Notes under the pieces: model-generated
Database searches by the model: none
What the model saw: the letters and a program-made list of their open reading frames with translations, nothing else
What the model was told of the DNA's origin: nothing
Assembly: GCA_936450465.1 (NCBI GenBank)
Contig: OW388302.1
Location: 58,530,459 to 58,594,458, forward strand
Direction: 5' to 3'
DNA length: 64,000 nt
Origin: Gibbula magus
Taxonomy: Eukaryota; Mollusca; Gastropoda; Trochida; Trochidae
In this document: piece after piece, positions 11,119-22,773 of the stretch
Position numbering within the stretch: the first letter of the stretch is position 1
Layout: the number at the start of each line of letters is the position of its first letter
Translations under genes and position numbers: made by a program

Positions 11119-11216
11119 CATCCTCGGTTACCCGTGGTTTTATAAATGCTCCGTTACTCTCCACTATATAGTGGAGAGCAACGGAGTTTATATAAAACCA
11201 TGGGTAACCGAGGATG
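11119..11216. mobile_element. 98-bp near-perfect palindrome with 9-bp target duplication
   Basis: The element is almost entirely two arms: CATCCTCGGTTACCCGTGGT... on the left and its complement ending ACCATGGGTAACCGAGGATG on the right, meeting at TATATA near 11166. Flanking 9-mers TTGTATGGT (11110-11118) and TTGTGTGGT (11217-11225) differ at one base and are read as a target-site duplication. Long terminal repeats and a 9-bp duplication are reminiscent of Mutator-like elements, but with no spacer and no gene this is only a resemblance. A second, nested copy lies at 45411-45635. Confidence 0.75.
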
Positions 11217-13646
11217 TTGTGTGGTAGGCCCGCCATAGTACACGTCATGATCCTGAGCACGTACCAAATATAAGATAACACGTCGCACATGCGCATCACT
11301 TCCTTACAAATTACTTTGTTTAAATATCACTCTCGTGACAAAGACATTCGTTAAAGTACCACGTGCATTATTTTTACAAAACAACATATGATTGCAATCT
11401 TTGTAAGCACGTACAACGATCGGTTCAAAAGTTGTGCCGATTAAACGGTCTCTCTCAGATTTAATTTCGATTGAAATAATATTACGTTGTGAAAAAAGCG
11501 TATCGTTCGACTCATATATATCATATAATGTTGTTCAACCAATGGAAACGTGTTATACGATTTTGGTTATTGAAACCAATGAAAACGCTCGTTACAACTC
11601 TCACACCGGGTGATGTGTGAACAGGTTCGTTTCAGAAACATAATGCTTCATTGTCTCGACTGACTGACACCTGTGTGCTGAACCGACTTCACATTCCCAG
11701 AATTATATTTTTATGTCCAAACCCTAGTCAGTCCGACGCAATGCAAATCTTCAATGGAGGAAGATCTTACAGTGAACTAACCCTAGAAGTGTCATGTACC
11801 GACTTGTAATCCACGTGGTCAAACATTACCTGTGTAGTTCACACCATTTGTGCATTAGTGTAAAACTGTAAACGTAACGTTAATTCAGCAACTGTACAAA
11901 ATTAAAAATAACGAAATCTTACTTAAAATAACATCCATAATATCAGTTTCCTCTATTGTCACCATATTCTCATCCCTTTTCGTTGATTATCAATGATAGC
12001 AATGAGTAATATATTTATTATTAGAGTAAATTAACATGGCTCCATTTGATTGACGATGGGATATGATTAAATCTGAGTTATTGTTGCATTAGGTTTCTAT
12101 TTTAATGAATGCATTTTCATTGTGTTCATAACTGTTAATGTTAATCAATTAAAATGTGACAGTATATGTTGAAAATTTGGTAAAATTGAGTATTCATTTT
12201 ATACTTACTATACTTACGTAATGTCATTAGTGTATTTTTGCTTTAAATCTAAATCAATGTAGAATAAATGATATGACATAACGAACTGTTATCAAACATC
12301 CTGCTGGCTTCCTTTAAACATATATAGAGATTAGTACCCGAGAATGTTTGCCATATGACCTTTACGAAATTTGAATTCTTGTATTGCCCGAGCGACAGCG
12401 AGGGCTATCCACAAAGTTGCAAGAGTTTCGTAAAAGTCATATAATACCCTTTTGAGTATACTAATTACTTTATTACCCATTCTATTCCATTTGATTCTAG
12501 TAAAATACCTAGAAAAAGTCTTCTCTTCTCTTGTGACGGCATTCCACAGTGACGAGACGAATCTTTTCTGACGTCACATACAACGAAACACGGGAAGTCG
12601 TGAAAACACAGATATGTGTCTGTATGAAACCTTATATGTAGTGAATTAATGGACGTTATAATTGAACTTCAAGTTGTATCTCTATGGTTGAGAGTTGGGC
12701 AACAATAGGGTTAAACTGCCATAGGCTCTTTGGTGGATTTAACTCAAAGAGCATTTCTTGTCACATCAAAAATAAAACAAAATAAACAAAGCTTAATGTT
12801 TGTCTTTGCTGTACTCATAGATGTAGCTTAAAGGGGCAGTAACATCGGAATTCGTTTGTCCAACCTACTGAGGATTAAAGCATTAAAGTTATTTACTTTT
12901 CGAATTTATTTCTGCTTACATTTCAACTGCATCTCATATTTAGAAATCTTGATTTGCGATTTATTTATTCTGATTTAATCCCGACCTGCTTACAATGTGA
13001 AAGTATGGATGTCTATCAAAGGCTTGGCGGGGTTCTGTCTGGCAGAGAAATTCGAAAATACACCACGTTGTGGAACACATAAGATACCATATTTACTTTT
13101 CGGATTAGTGATTATTTACAATTTCAGTGAATGTCACCTTTTTATCATCTATAAGAAGAATATCAAAGAACTGACATTATTTAAATAAATGGTGGTAAAA
13201 TAACACGTGGTAAAGAAGACCACCTTGCCGAACACCGCTAGAATTAAAGATATGTTGCATTTTAAAAAAACATTTCATCCCAAATACGTAAACCAAAGGA
13301 AAATGTATCCCAGCACCCACTGAAATGCACGTTTGAAGATAACAAACTCACGTCACGGGGCCTCTAAGTACACTGTGCTGATAGTATATCGGAGTTGTTT
13401 AACATTTTCATTGGGATTTCAATTACATTGAATGAAATGTAAATCCATTTCGAAAATTCTTTCGTCACATTCAGGTCTCAACATATTCCCTTATAAAAAA
13501 TCCGTTTACGATTTATTTATAATTCTGTTAACGTTTTAGAATAATGTAATTATTTTAGCTAAAATGTACTCAAAACAAATGTTGACAGTTTTGTGAATCA
13601 GATTTTTTTTTCTGAATAAAAAAATTATGGCTTGATTATATCTATA
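11217..13646. other. No supported gene; isolated MITE end at 12828
   Basis: AT-rich intergenic sequence. At 12828-12848 TTAAAGGGGCAGTAACATCG matches the left end of the TTAA-flanked MITE family (see 13647), without a matching right end nearby. A 63-codon frame at 12997-13188 shows no recognisable content. Confidence 0.5.
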
Positions 13647-14007
13647 TTAAAGGGGCAGTAGCACGTATTTTGCTGAATTTATTTTTTCAGATTTCCTATT
13701 TATTATGATAGTTTGTGCCATTTAAATGTACTATAGAGGGTAAAACATCCTATAACACAAACCAATTATCTTTAGTAGTGATAACGGTGTTGCGTATAAA
13801 GCAAAAATTGCATGGTGGCCATTTTATTGTGAACACATTTTATTATTTCGAATGACAAAAATGATCCCCATGGCTTTACTGAGCCATGTACACTCCTTTT
13901 TAACTTGATTTTTGAAGAGAGAAGGGTGTTTTACGATTGGTGAAATTATTTTTCAAATACATTTCATCGACTTATTTGAGCAAAAAAACGTGCTACTGCC
14001 CCTTTAA
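13647..14007. mobile_element. TTAA-flanked MITE, copy A
   Basis: About 360 bp with inverted ends TTAAAGGGGCAGTAGCACGT / ACGTGCTACTGCCCCTTTAA. The interior is shared with copies at 23120, 24213, 40887 and 59538, including the GTAAAACATC...TTGCGTATA block, GGCCATTTTATTGTGAACAC, and CATGGCTTTA...CATGTACA. TTAA at both edges suggests a piggyBac-type TTAA target, although the first base inside it (A) is not the usual C of piggyBac ends. No transposase is present. Confidence 0.8.
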
Positions 14008-15825
14008 GGAATATATTGAATTAAAAAAGAAATGTTTATCGGGCATCGGCGCATCACGCGTGATAGTTTTTTATTGTCATTTTTTTAAATAAGTGTTAAG
14101 AATTTTCCGCATCATTTTTGCTATACCCCAAATTCAAACAAAACATAAAAAGAAAGTCCTCGTCACCTCGTCAAAAAATGCCCGAGAAACATTTAACTTT
14201 TATTATGCAGCCTAAAATCATATAATACGTCTTCAACTGAAACGGATAGAACTATCTTAGATTATAAAGAGCGGATGTATCATTCTCGAAAAAGTTAAGA
14301 TGTAAACATCTTGGTTTTCAACTTTACTCATCATTTGATGTGTAACCGTGAATAAAATTATTGTTGAATTAATTGAATCACGTGTCCATAAACATGACGG
14401 ATAATACACCAATTCTTCCCCACAAATTAAATAGGATATGTTAATTTCACTGGTAAAAAATTAACGTTCCCCCATCTAATTTTGTAATTTTAGAGAAATT
14501 AATTTATTGTTAATGAAATCAAAGCAAAGTCTTACATATCAAATATTGAATACAACTGAGTTAAAATCCACTAATAAATAATTTAGTAGAACTTAAGTAA
14601 TTTATCAAAACTAACGATAAACAATAAATACGTTAGTGATAAATGTATAATTTTATTCTTGCAACTATTGCTGTAGCCTGTGTTTTAAAGTATTTTTTAA
14701 AATATTAGTCTACAAATCTGTCATCCTCTTATAATTGCATGTACTAAATAAATTAATTTACAGCAAATTTGAATAAATCGTTAATGAAATAGGTGTTCCT
14801 TAGTTATGTAAGTAATCATAGTTCCATCATCTAAGAACAATTTATGATTCACCCATAGTAACAATTGAAGGTCATATTTTTTATATTGTATTAATCCAAA
14901 TCAACAAATATGGAACACTGAGACTTAACAAGGCTCCACGTCGTGCCTCAAGGCTTATGTAGAGAGCATCAAATGAGGCGAGGCTTAGACAAGGTGGGCC
15001 TCTTTGACTTCTTCACTTTTAAGTATTTGTTCAGAAAGCGAGGTAATTCTTGTGCAGACACGAACAATACTTGCTATGAGTATAAAGCTTGGCGTTTGTA
15101 TTGTACTCTGGCCGCGTGAAGGTCAAGTGGGATGTAGATTACAGAAGAGGGGACACAAACACTGGCCAGCCTTCTAGGTGATACAGCAGCATAGCTAACA
15201 CGCAGGCGATAATAAACAGCAAACAACAACAGCCCGCCGGTAAATTGTCACAGTGAGAGATATTCAGGTAAATAAAACAGGAACACGCACGATTCAAGGT
15301 TTCCTGATATGGAGCAACAAGGCTTCGAGTCAGAGTCTGGTTCAGAATAAATTGGTGACAAAATCACAAAATACCACACGGCACTTATTTTTTCTGAAAA
15401 TAAACATAACATGTGTAAGCGATTCGTGCCTTGAAGCTAAATTAAGCATATATCTATTACTCGTTTAAAGATTGGAGAATTAAATTCACAGGGTAGTCTG
15501 AGTTTGTTTTATATCTTACAACTATAAACTTTGTTGATTATGTTCTCTGTTATATGTTTTTGAAATAAATCACCTCCCTACATGTATATAGCGTACTAGT
15601 ACATAACGTAACTACCACTTCCAATTATAGTTTTGTGTAAAGCGAACGTTTAATTTCATCTGTTCTATGTATATGTTTATGAAACATGTCTTCAAAACAA
15701 TGGCTCAAGTATCTTCAAAGGATGTTTGAACAGCATGTTTGAAAATTCGAATAAAATATTGGTTACATTAGTACTTCAAACGAAGTTTGCCTTTAGAATC
15801 TGAAATATAGAAGAAAAGCAGAATG
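14008..15825. other. No supported gene
   Basis: Very AT-rich. Around 14930-15010 the phrase GAGGCGAGGCTTAGACAAGG and its neighbours are locally repetitive (GGCTCCACG..., AAGGCTTATG...). A 71-codon frame at 15253-15468 starts at GTG and is not supported. Confidence 0.5.
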
Positions 15826-15924
15826 GATCCACCTGATGAAGGAGTAAGCACATACCCCGAAACGTCGTGCTTGTTTACAATGAAGAAGTTGTTATCCAGA
15901 AAATCTTACTTTTCTTATTAGGTT
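15826..15924 (+). mobile_element. 3' tail fragment of a LINE family (PDEGVST tail)
   Basis: Translates as PPDEGVSTYPETSC followed by KKLLSRKSYFSY and a stop. The same nucleotide tail (GATGAAGGAGT...CGAAACGTCG...AAGTTGTTATCCAGAAAATC) occurs inverted at 22774-22870 directly after a LINE zinc-finger C-terminus, which identifies this piece as the 3' end of that family. Confidence 0.6.
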
Positions 15925-16959
15925 AGTTGAATGTTCTTAAGACATCAACGTTGTCCTGGTGTCCCGCATGAAATCGCTAGTATTTGTTTGATCATCCAAA
16001 CCTGGCACCCTATGTAGATGTCGCTCTATGAGATCAAGCGATATCTTCAAACGACATCTACATTGTAGATATCGCTACAATTAAATAGTCATAATCCTAA
16101 AATAATATCATCAGTTAATGACATCTCAAATGTTATATCACTAGTATATCTTTGCGCACTCCTGTTCGTAGAGTTTGTTCAAGCTGTTATCGTCGTCTTT
16201 GTTCAACATTCCTTTATACATTGTCAAGACTCCGAGGGTATTGAATATAATTCTCCGTACATGCTTCAACACGATATAGGGCAGTGGTGGATCCAGGAAT
16301 TTTGAAAGGGGGTAATATTGGAAACCTATAAATGGAGAACAGGTTTGTACAATATGATAGGTTGACACTTAATAATAAGTAATAACTGTGACGCACATAT
16401 GTATTGGATGGTGCAGTACACAATACATGGGGGTGTTATATTGATCTCATATTGTATCATTCTTTCTGTCTTATTTGTGTTATATTATTTAAACAGCCAT
16501 TATGCATAGGTGTCCACAGAACCCACACGTTTACTCTTAACATCAACCCTACAAGACACACACTGTACCGAAGCTCCACATTCCCACCCGTACGTACTAC
16601 GTGCCCCTCTTGTCTGGTAAACGCCTGTCAAAAGAAACACTTTGAAATTTTTATGATTTTAAATCTTTCTTCCAAGCAAAGATGTACGATTACAATGTTT
16701 AATTGTTTTGTTAGACAACCTGGCAAAGGGGAGGACAAACCGACATCGGTAATATCAAGTTTGTTTGGTTGGTTGAATTGAATCAGTCTGCCCTCACAAG
16801 ATGCGAATTCATATGTTGACATGTAATACAAGGTTGGGTTTTTTTTTTATTACAGATGAAAATGAAAATCCTTTTGGTCGATATTTTATTGTGTTTGTTT
16901 TTACTGCACTGTTTCTGGCGTATAGTTATATATAGAAGATATCGCTGTTTGCTAAATCT
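15925..16959. other. No supported gene
   Basis: AT-rich. Around 16012-16072 an inverted pair (GTAGATGTCGCTCTATGAGA and TCTACATTGTAGATATCGCT) makes an imperfect local hairpin. At 16266-16314 GTGGTGGATCCAGGAATTTT followed by GAAAGGGGG looks like a transposon terminus. The 125-codon frame at 16404-16781 starts at TTG and lacks support. Confidence 0.45.
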
Positions 16960-17240
16960 ACTATTTTGTTAAACAGCGTGTAATAACATCGCTTGCTGCC
17001 GATGGACGTGACGTCATGATGGTTAAAATATGATGTCACAATCGGCACCGCGGCCGCATACTGCGGTCTGTGACGTATACTTACGCATGAGCACCACACC
17101 ATTGATGGAACTGCAATCTCGCTTGATTTAAAAAACGAGTAATAAATGAAACACTAAAGTCGGCCCTTTTCAATACCGTTTTTATTGATAACTTTCATTC
17201 GTTTGTTAAATACCAAACCAATCACTCGTTACATATACAT
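16960..17240. repeat. Dispersed repeat with CRE-like TGACGTCA, copy 1
   Basis: Shares a layout with 21700-22020: GC-rich head with CGTGACGTCAT and TGATGTCACAATCGGC, GACTGCAAT/TACTGCGGT, then an AGTAATAAATGAAACACTAA segment and an inverted pair around a TTGTTAAATACCAAACCA core. TGACGTCA is the perfect CREB/ATF palindrome, so the element could carry regulatory activity; that is inference. Confidence 0.5.
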
Positions 17241-17248
17241 GGACCATG

Positions 17249-17446
17249 TTCAAGAGAGGTCAATGGGCGATTACTTTTAAACCTCTCTTGAACGCGATTG
17301 CTCAATGTAGCGCTACGTAGCAAGGCGAGCAAACTTCGAGGAATTTGCACCGTGTCGTTCAAGAGAGAATGAGCGCTACATGAGCGCTACTTGTGCGCTA
17401 CATTGAGCAATCAATGAGCGATTATAAGCGCTCGCTGTTATGGAAC
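17249..17446. repeat. GCGCTAC hairpin element, copy 1
   Basis: Contains a perfect 18-bp inverted repeat, GATTGCTCAATGTAGCGC (17296-17313) with GCGCTACATTGAGCAATC (17395-17412). An outer pair TTCAAGAGAGGT / ACCTCTCTTGAA lies at 17249-17292, and AGCGCTAC is reiterated several times. A diverged copy is at 43541-43727. No coding content. Confidence 0.65.
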
Positions 17447-18481
17447 ACAGCCATGGTATCACACGGAACGTTGTTAAGTCCTCTGTATGTGTCCAAAACT
17501 GCATGTTATTACCCATATGGTTGACAATAACCGAGTTAATATTTGTTATACGAACACATGTGCACATATCACGATCTTCAAATATGTTTACCAGTCTCGT
17601 TTTACCCGCAAAGATAACGTCGAAATCAAGTTATTTTCACCAAAATCCATCAATTTCACATCTCCAAACTGACCGATGTCCAGATACGGTCATTTGAGGA
17701 GATCTGCAATGGTGCATCGATATGTTTACAATTTATGTCAGAGACATTAGAGTAATTCCCGAATAACATGTGTATCTGAATTCCTACAAATATTCACGTG
17801 TTCATGTAGTTTCAATTTAGCAATGTCCAGATTTAGTTATAAAATGTACCCTTACTGAGGGTTATTAGCAATCGTCTTAAAGTGTTGATCATTCTGGTTC
17901 CAACATAACAATCGTGTTAAATCAGGAGTTATTCCGATCTAAATCCAAACATTCACGTTTTCATATTTCTAAACTGACCAGTGTCCAAATCTCAAAGATT
18001 GACCAGATGATATTTATAATCGGATTATGAGGAAAACATCCAGCATCTTGTGGCTTGTGAACAGGTGAATTTGCACCGAATTTTAGAATTATGAATTCTC
18101 TAGAATTTCTGGAATTACGCCTATGTTTATCCCACACATCGGGACGGGTAAGGTGTATTTCAGGACACCGACATATGAGGTTCACAATATTTACAAAACC
18201 GAATTGGGATGTATTCAGAGACAAATGATGCTCAGTCATATTCAAGAATTGTGAATTCTTCTCTATTCTAGTTGCAATGACCGGAATGACGAGTCAGCTG
18301 TTCACTGCAAGATTGACATTCCAAATGATAGTTTATTCACCAAACTTAGAAAATAGAGGGGCCCTCTGTATTTCTGATATTTTCGTTCAACATGACCTAC
18401 GGTTATTGGTGTATTTCCAAATAAAGAAAAATATAAGTATATTCTATATTTTATCTACCATTCCTACTACATGTAAACTCA
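17447..18481. other. No supported gene
   Basis: AT-rich. ACTGACCGATGTCCAGAT and ACTGACCAGTGTCCAAAT (near 17669 and 17976), together with AGCAATGTCCAGATTTAG (17819), are echoes of one diverged repeat of roughly 150-300 bp spacing. Confidence 0.4.
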
Positions 18482-19053
18482 TGGGCTAAAGAAAGTATAG
18501 GTACAACAACCAAGATATTTTAATCAACGAGCGATGAACAAGATTGAAACATAGTTTCACCATGTCTCCAAAAGCAAACTAACGTTGTCTGTAATTTTTT
18601 AAACATTATCTGTTCATAATTCTGAAAAACACGGCTTTTTAAAAATCGTCGTTTAGAATCTCCTTAACCAGGCGAGATAGGGGAGTGAAATATGGCTTTC
18701 TGGCTTGTTTTATGACGTCCTACAGCAACGATGCGACATTGATTTAAAGTCAAAGGAAGTACATAATGTCGATACCATCTTGTACTAACATAATTTGCAT
18801 ATTTCATAAATTTTTACTTTAAATACCCAGAATTATTTCCCAAAATACCTTTTGAAATAGCTATTTTAGCACCCCATGTGTGCTCGAATAGATACAAAAT
18901 ATTAAGTATCATACTCTCATGAATGAAATTGTGTACATCTCTTAACGAGATATATCCTCATCACAAACATTCAAAACCGAGTTTATCCGGCAGAAATATT
19001 TTGTGTTTGACAGTGTTGAAAAGAACATATACTTTCTTTTGCCCCTAAGTTTA
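18482..19053. mobile_element. Decayed long member of the AAAGAAAGTATA MITE family
   Basis: Left end GGGCTAAAGAAAGTATAGGT and right end TATACTTTCTTTTGCCCCTA are inverted and match the termini of the intact element at 7980-8172 (GGGCAAAAGAAAGTATA). The 570-bp interior has no recognisable gene; two small GC-richer patches suggest a longer original element. Confidence 0.45.
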
Positions 19054-19199
19054 TATCCATTTCCACATGACTGTCTTTGTGTAATATTTGGACCCACTTT
19101 CTGACTGAATTCAAATGTGTTTCAAGACTAACACCAATCATATTCATATTAATTATTTTAGGCCCAATTCTAAGCTTTGTTTAAGTATACCAATTTCAG

Positions 19200-20200
19200 C
19201 GTATTAGTCTTTTCTTTTCAAATGCTCTACTCTTCGTGAATTATTCTCCATTTCTAACCATTTTGAGTTATTTTCTATTTCTTTTCATTTTGAATTAATC
19301 TCTATTTCTAATCATATTTAAATTCTGGATTATAATCTATTTTTACCCATTAGTTTCTCCTTGTTTTTACCCATTATTCATTATTCTCTGTTTCTAAATT
19401 ACTACGAGTTAGTCTCTATTTCTGCTCATTTTGAGCTTTTCTGTTTCTAATCACTAATAGTTTTTCTGTATTTCTGCTCATTTTGTGCTTTTTCTCTATT
19501 TCTAGTTTCTACCCAATGTAATTAACTCTCTTTTCTTATCATTACGAGTTCTATTTTTCTCCTCATTAGGAGTTGTTCTATCTTCTTTTAACCCTTTATG
19601 AGTTATTCTCTATTTCTAATCATTTTGAATTTCTGAATTATAATCTACTGTTGCCAATTACGAATGATTCTATATTTCTACTCATTTTAAATTATTATTT
19701 AGTTCTACTCATTATGAGTTATTCTGTATTTCTAATCATTATGAGTCATTTTCGATGCCTACCCATTATTCGTTATTTTCTGTTTCTACTCGTTTTTGAG
19801 TTATTCTCTATGTTTATTCATTTTGAGTTATTCTCTATTTCTATGCATTAATGAGTTATTCTCTATTTGTACTCATTATGAGTTTATGTATATCTCCTCA
19901 TTTTGATTTGTTCTCTATTTCTATTCATTATGAGTTATTCTCTATATATACTCGCTATGAGTTACTTTCTATTTCTAACCATTATTAGTTATTCACTATT
20001 TCTATTCATTACGAGTTATTCTCTTTTTCTTATCATTATGAGTTTTTATCTATTTCTACTCATTAACTGTTCTTCTCTTTTTTTGCTCATTATGGATTAT
20101 TCTATATATCTACTCATTCTAAGGTATACTTTATATATGTCTACTCATGAGGTTTTCGCAACATGTAGTTTTACCCTATTCTCTATTTCGGATAAGTGAT
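19200..20200. repeat. Old, diverged 27-bp minisatellite block
   Basis: Degenerate copies of a unit built from CTCATTATGAGTTATTCTCT and TATTTCTA fill about 1 kb; unit length drifts around 27-30 bp. Two longish frames (19573-19851, 19903-20199) arise because a 27-bp unit keeps frame as a hydrophobic nonapeptide (LLIMSYSLY-like). I do not treat them as genes. Confidence 0.8.
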
Positions 20201-20631
20201 TCATTTTCATGCTGAAAGCAATGCAAGTCCAATTGATCGAAGATGTATTTCTAGAGCTATGTTATTCCTCGACGTCCGACAATGTCCAGCGCCTTGACCA
20301 AGCGATTATGACGGTAGTGTTAAGACCAATTTCGACCACAAGCTGCTGGATTCCCTGTACCTGCTGACCATGTTATAGGGACAAGTTAAGATTCCGGAGT
20401 CTAATGATGGTTAAACCGTGGACACAAGGATCAGATGAGAGCCAATCTTCATCATGCCTCGAATTCGGACCTGTCCTAGTACAGAGGACACGTGACTTCC
20501 GGCTACAAGATCACGTGTTGTTAAAAATATACATTGTTTTATCGATGATTTAATTTCATAATAACACTAGATACATTTATCATGCATCAATTTGCAATTA
20601 CGACATTCTTTTTTAAAAAACATAATTAGCT
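20201..20631. other. Unique GC-richer segment splitting the minisatellite
   Basis: About 430 bp without repeat units, including ACGTCCGACAATGTCCAGCG and a CACGTGACTTCC...GATCACGTG stretch, between the old and young blocks of the same minisatellite. No ORF over 60 codons and no clear splice sites; it may be an insertion or a remnant of original sequence. Confidence 0.5.
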
Positions 20632-21100
20632 GTTGTTCTCTATATCTACTCATTATGAGTTATTCCCTATATCTACTCATTATGAGGTTTCCCTATATCT
20701 ACCCATTATGAGTTATTCACTATGTTATGTTCTATATCTACTCATTATGTGGTATTTTTATATCTACTCATTATGAGTTATTCCCTATGTCTACTCATTA
20801 TGAGTTATTCCCTACATCTACGCATTATGAATTATTCCCTATATCTACTCATTATGAGTTATTCCCTAAATCTACTACTCAGTAGGAGATATTCTCTATA
20901 TCTACTCATTATGAGTTATTCTCTATATCTACTCATTATGAGTTATTCTCTATAACTACTCTTTATGAGTTATTCTTTATATCTGCTCATTATGAGTTAT
21001 TCCCTATATCTACTCATTATGAGTTATTCTCTATATCTGTTCATTATGATTTATTCTCTATATCTGTTCATTATGATTTATTCTCTATACTTACTCGTTC
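20632..21100. repeat. Younger 27-bp minisatellite block
   Basis: About 17 units of a 27-bp repeat, core ATCTACTCATTATGAGTTAT then TCCCTAT or TCTCTAT, much more uniform than the block at 19200-20200. The unit contains the palindrome CTCATTATGAG. The in-frame nonapeptide reading at 20722-20955 is a consequence of the period. Confidence 0.9.
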
Positions 21101-21699
21101 TTAGATATCATCCATATACGCTTGTTTAAAGCGAGATGTTCATCTCCTTTTCTTTGTTATCCATTTGATTTTAAGCTTTCTTTCAAATAACCACGATTGA
21201 TCAAACTTCCTATTGCAATATTCTTTTAACGTCTCTGGTGATCCTCTAATATATCTTATCGTTTGAAAAGAATTGATTCAGTAATATTGTAAAGATTATA
21301 TTAGTTTCCAATATATGCAGAAGTTAATACATGTGTTATGAAAACCTATTGTGATTTTTAAAAAATTGATGAGTTTATACTATGTTTATGTTATAGGAAC
21401 ATGGAAACACACCCATTGTCGTTGGAACAATACACACATGTGTATATACTTCAGATCTAATAAAGAATGGAAAATGCATGCAGTGACATATATTCTTGTA
21501 AAATAGAAATGTACTAGGTATAGAAGTATAGATCCTTTAGATTATCCGTAGAGTTATATTGCAATTTACTTGAGATAATTTCTTCATGGAAACATTCAAC
21601 ATTCGTTGCACTGCAAGTTCCTTTGACTGAGGTATCAGGTATATTACCTTTATTACTCAACCGTGGTGAGATCACTCATTAGATAACAATAAGTTGGTT

Positions 21700-22022
21700 A
21701 CACACATGTGTGATACCACCGCGTGTTGCCGTAACGTCATAATCGGCGCGTGACGTCATAGTCGTTTTTGGTTGACGTCACAATGTTAGCCGCGCGACTG
21801 CAATAGCGGGTGACCTATTTGCAAGTAAGCGTCACTAAAAACGATTTCCTTGCAATTCAGCGCTATTTACATCATTGAGTAATAAATAAAATACTTAACT
21901 CGGTCCCGTTTTATAACATGTTTATGAAACTCGTGAATGGCATCGGTATTTAACTCGCTTTCGCTCGTTTAAATACCAAACCATCCACTCGTTTCATAAA
22001 CATGTTATCAAACGGGACGTCG
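21700..22022. repeat. Dispersed repeat with CRE-like sites and a long hairpin, copy 2
   Basis: The head carries CGTGACGTCATAG and TTGACGTCACAA. The tail (about 21900-22020) is a large inverted repeat: GTCCCGTTTTATAACATGTT...GTTTATGAAACTCGTG on the left pairs with CACTCGTTTCATAAACATGT...ATCAAACGGGAC on the right, enclosing a second pair GGTATTTAACTCG / CGTTTAAATACC. Related to 16960-17240. Confidence 0.6.
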
Positions 22023-22199
22023 TTTAGTATTCTATATTTACACAATGGTAATTACCGATATAAACGTTTTAATTTTTTCGATAAGGTAAGTTTCCATTTC
22101 ATTTCAGTGTTTATTAGTGTCTTATCTTCTGACATTTATATATATATATATTCATACTTCAATGTCGTTTTTAATTTGTTTTAAATGAACTTTTATATA

Positions 22200-22525
22200 T
22201 AAAAATGCTTCAAACAATATCTTGGATAATGACAATTAAAATCCATATTTGATGTGAAAATCAGTAAATGTGCCTCATTCTGTACACATTTATAACATTT
22301 TAAACATGGGTCATGTTGGTGACAATTTCACTTCTTACCACTGTCCACATTAAACAAAGATATTTAAGCTGAAAAACAAACCAATCACCAATTAATTCAT
22401 TCAAACAACTGCAGATGAGTGGTGGTGTATACTGCCGTAATCAAATGGATCTCATTTCTTTTTAAATATTGCATATATCAAACGCAAATGAGGTGTGTAC
22501 TTTCTTTTGCCTGGCAATTTACTTA
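22200..22525 (+). mobile_element. AAAGAAAGTATA-family MITE, partial copy
   Basis: From GTGAAAATCAGTAAATGTGC to the right terminus TGTGTACTTTCTTTTGCCTG, this aligns with the reverse complement of 25535-25940 (shared ACAAAGATATT, CCAAT..AATTCATTCAAAC, CTGCAGAT, GCC.TAATCAAATG) and with the right end of 7980-8172. A left terminus was not found. Confidence 0.55.
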
Positions 22526-22773
22526 CATACAGTGGTGGTAAACACTTACAAGTCCCTCCTTCAGGAGTTATGAGAAATTATTTTAAGACGAAATCATATG
22601 TGCATGAATAGAACAGTATACAAGAAAGCAAAATGTAGACTTTAACTTATATATATAAAATGTAAACGACGAGTATGTAAATATTTGCAAGTTTTAGCAG
22701 AAGTAAAACTCATTTATGGGTTGGCTTAAACATAACATAGCTTTTCATTATCAGACATTAACACAGCGTAAAA

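Noticed and set aside
16404..16781. 125-codon plus-strand frame
   Set aside because: Starts at TTG, low-quality composition, and no features beyond chance.
19573..20955. Hydrophobic multi-spanning protein frames (LLIMSYSLY repeats)
   Set aside because: They follow from a 27-bp minisatellite whose period is a multiple of three; composition and frame breaks fit repeat DNA.
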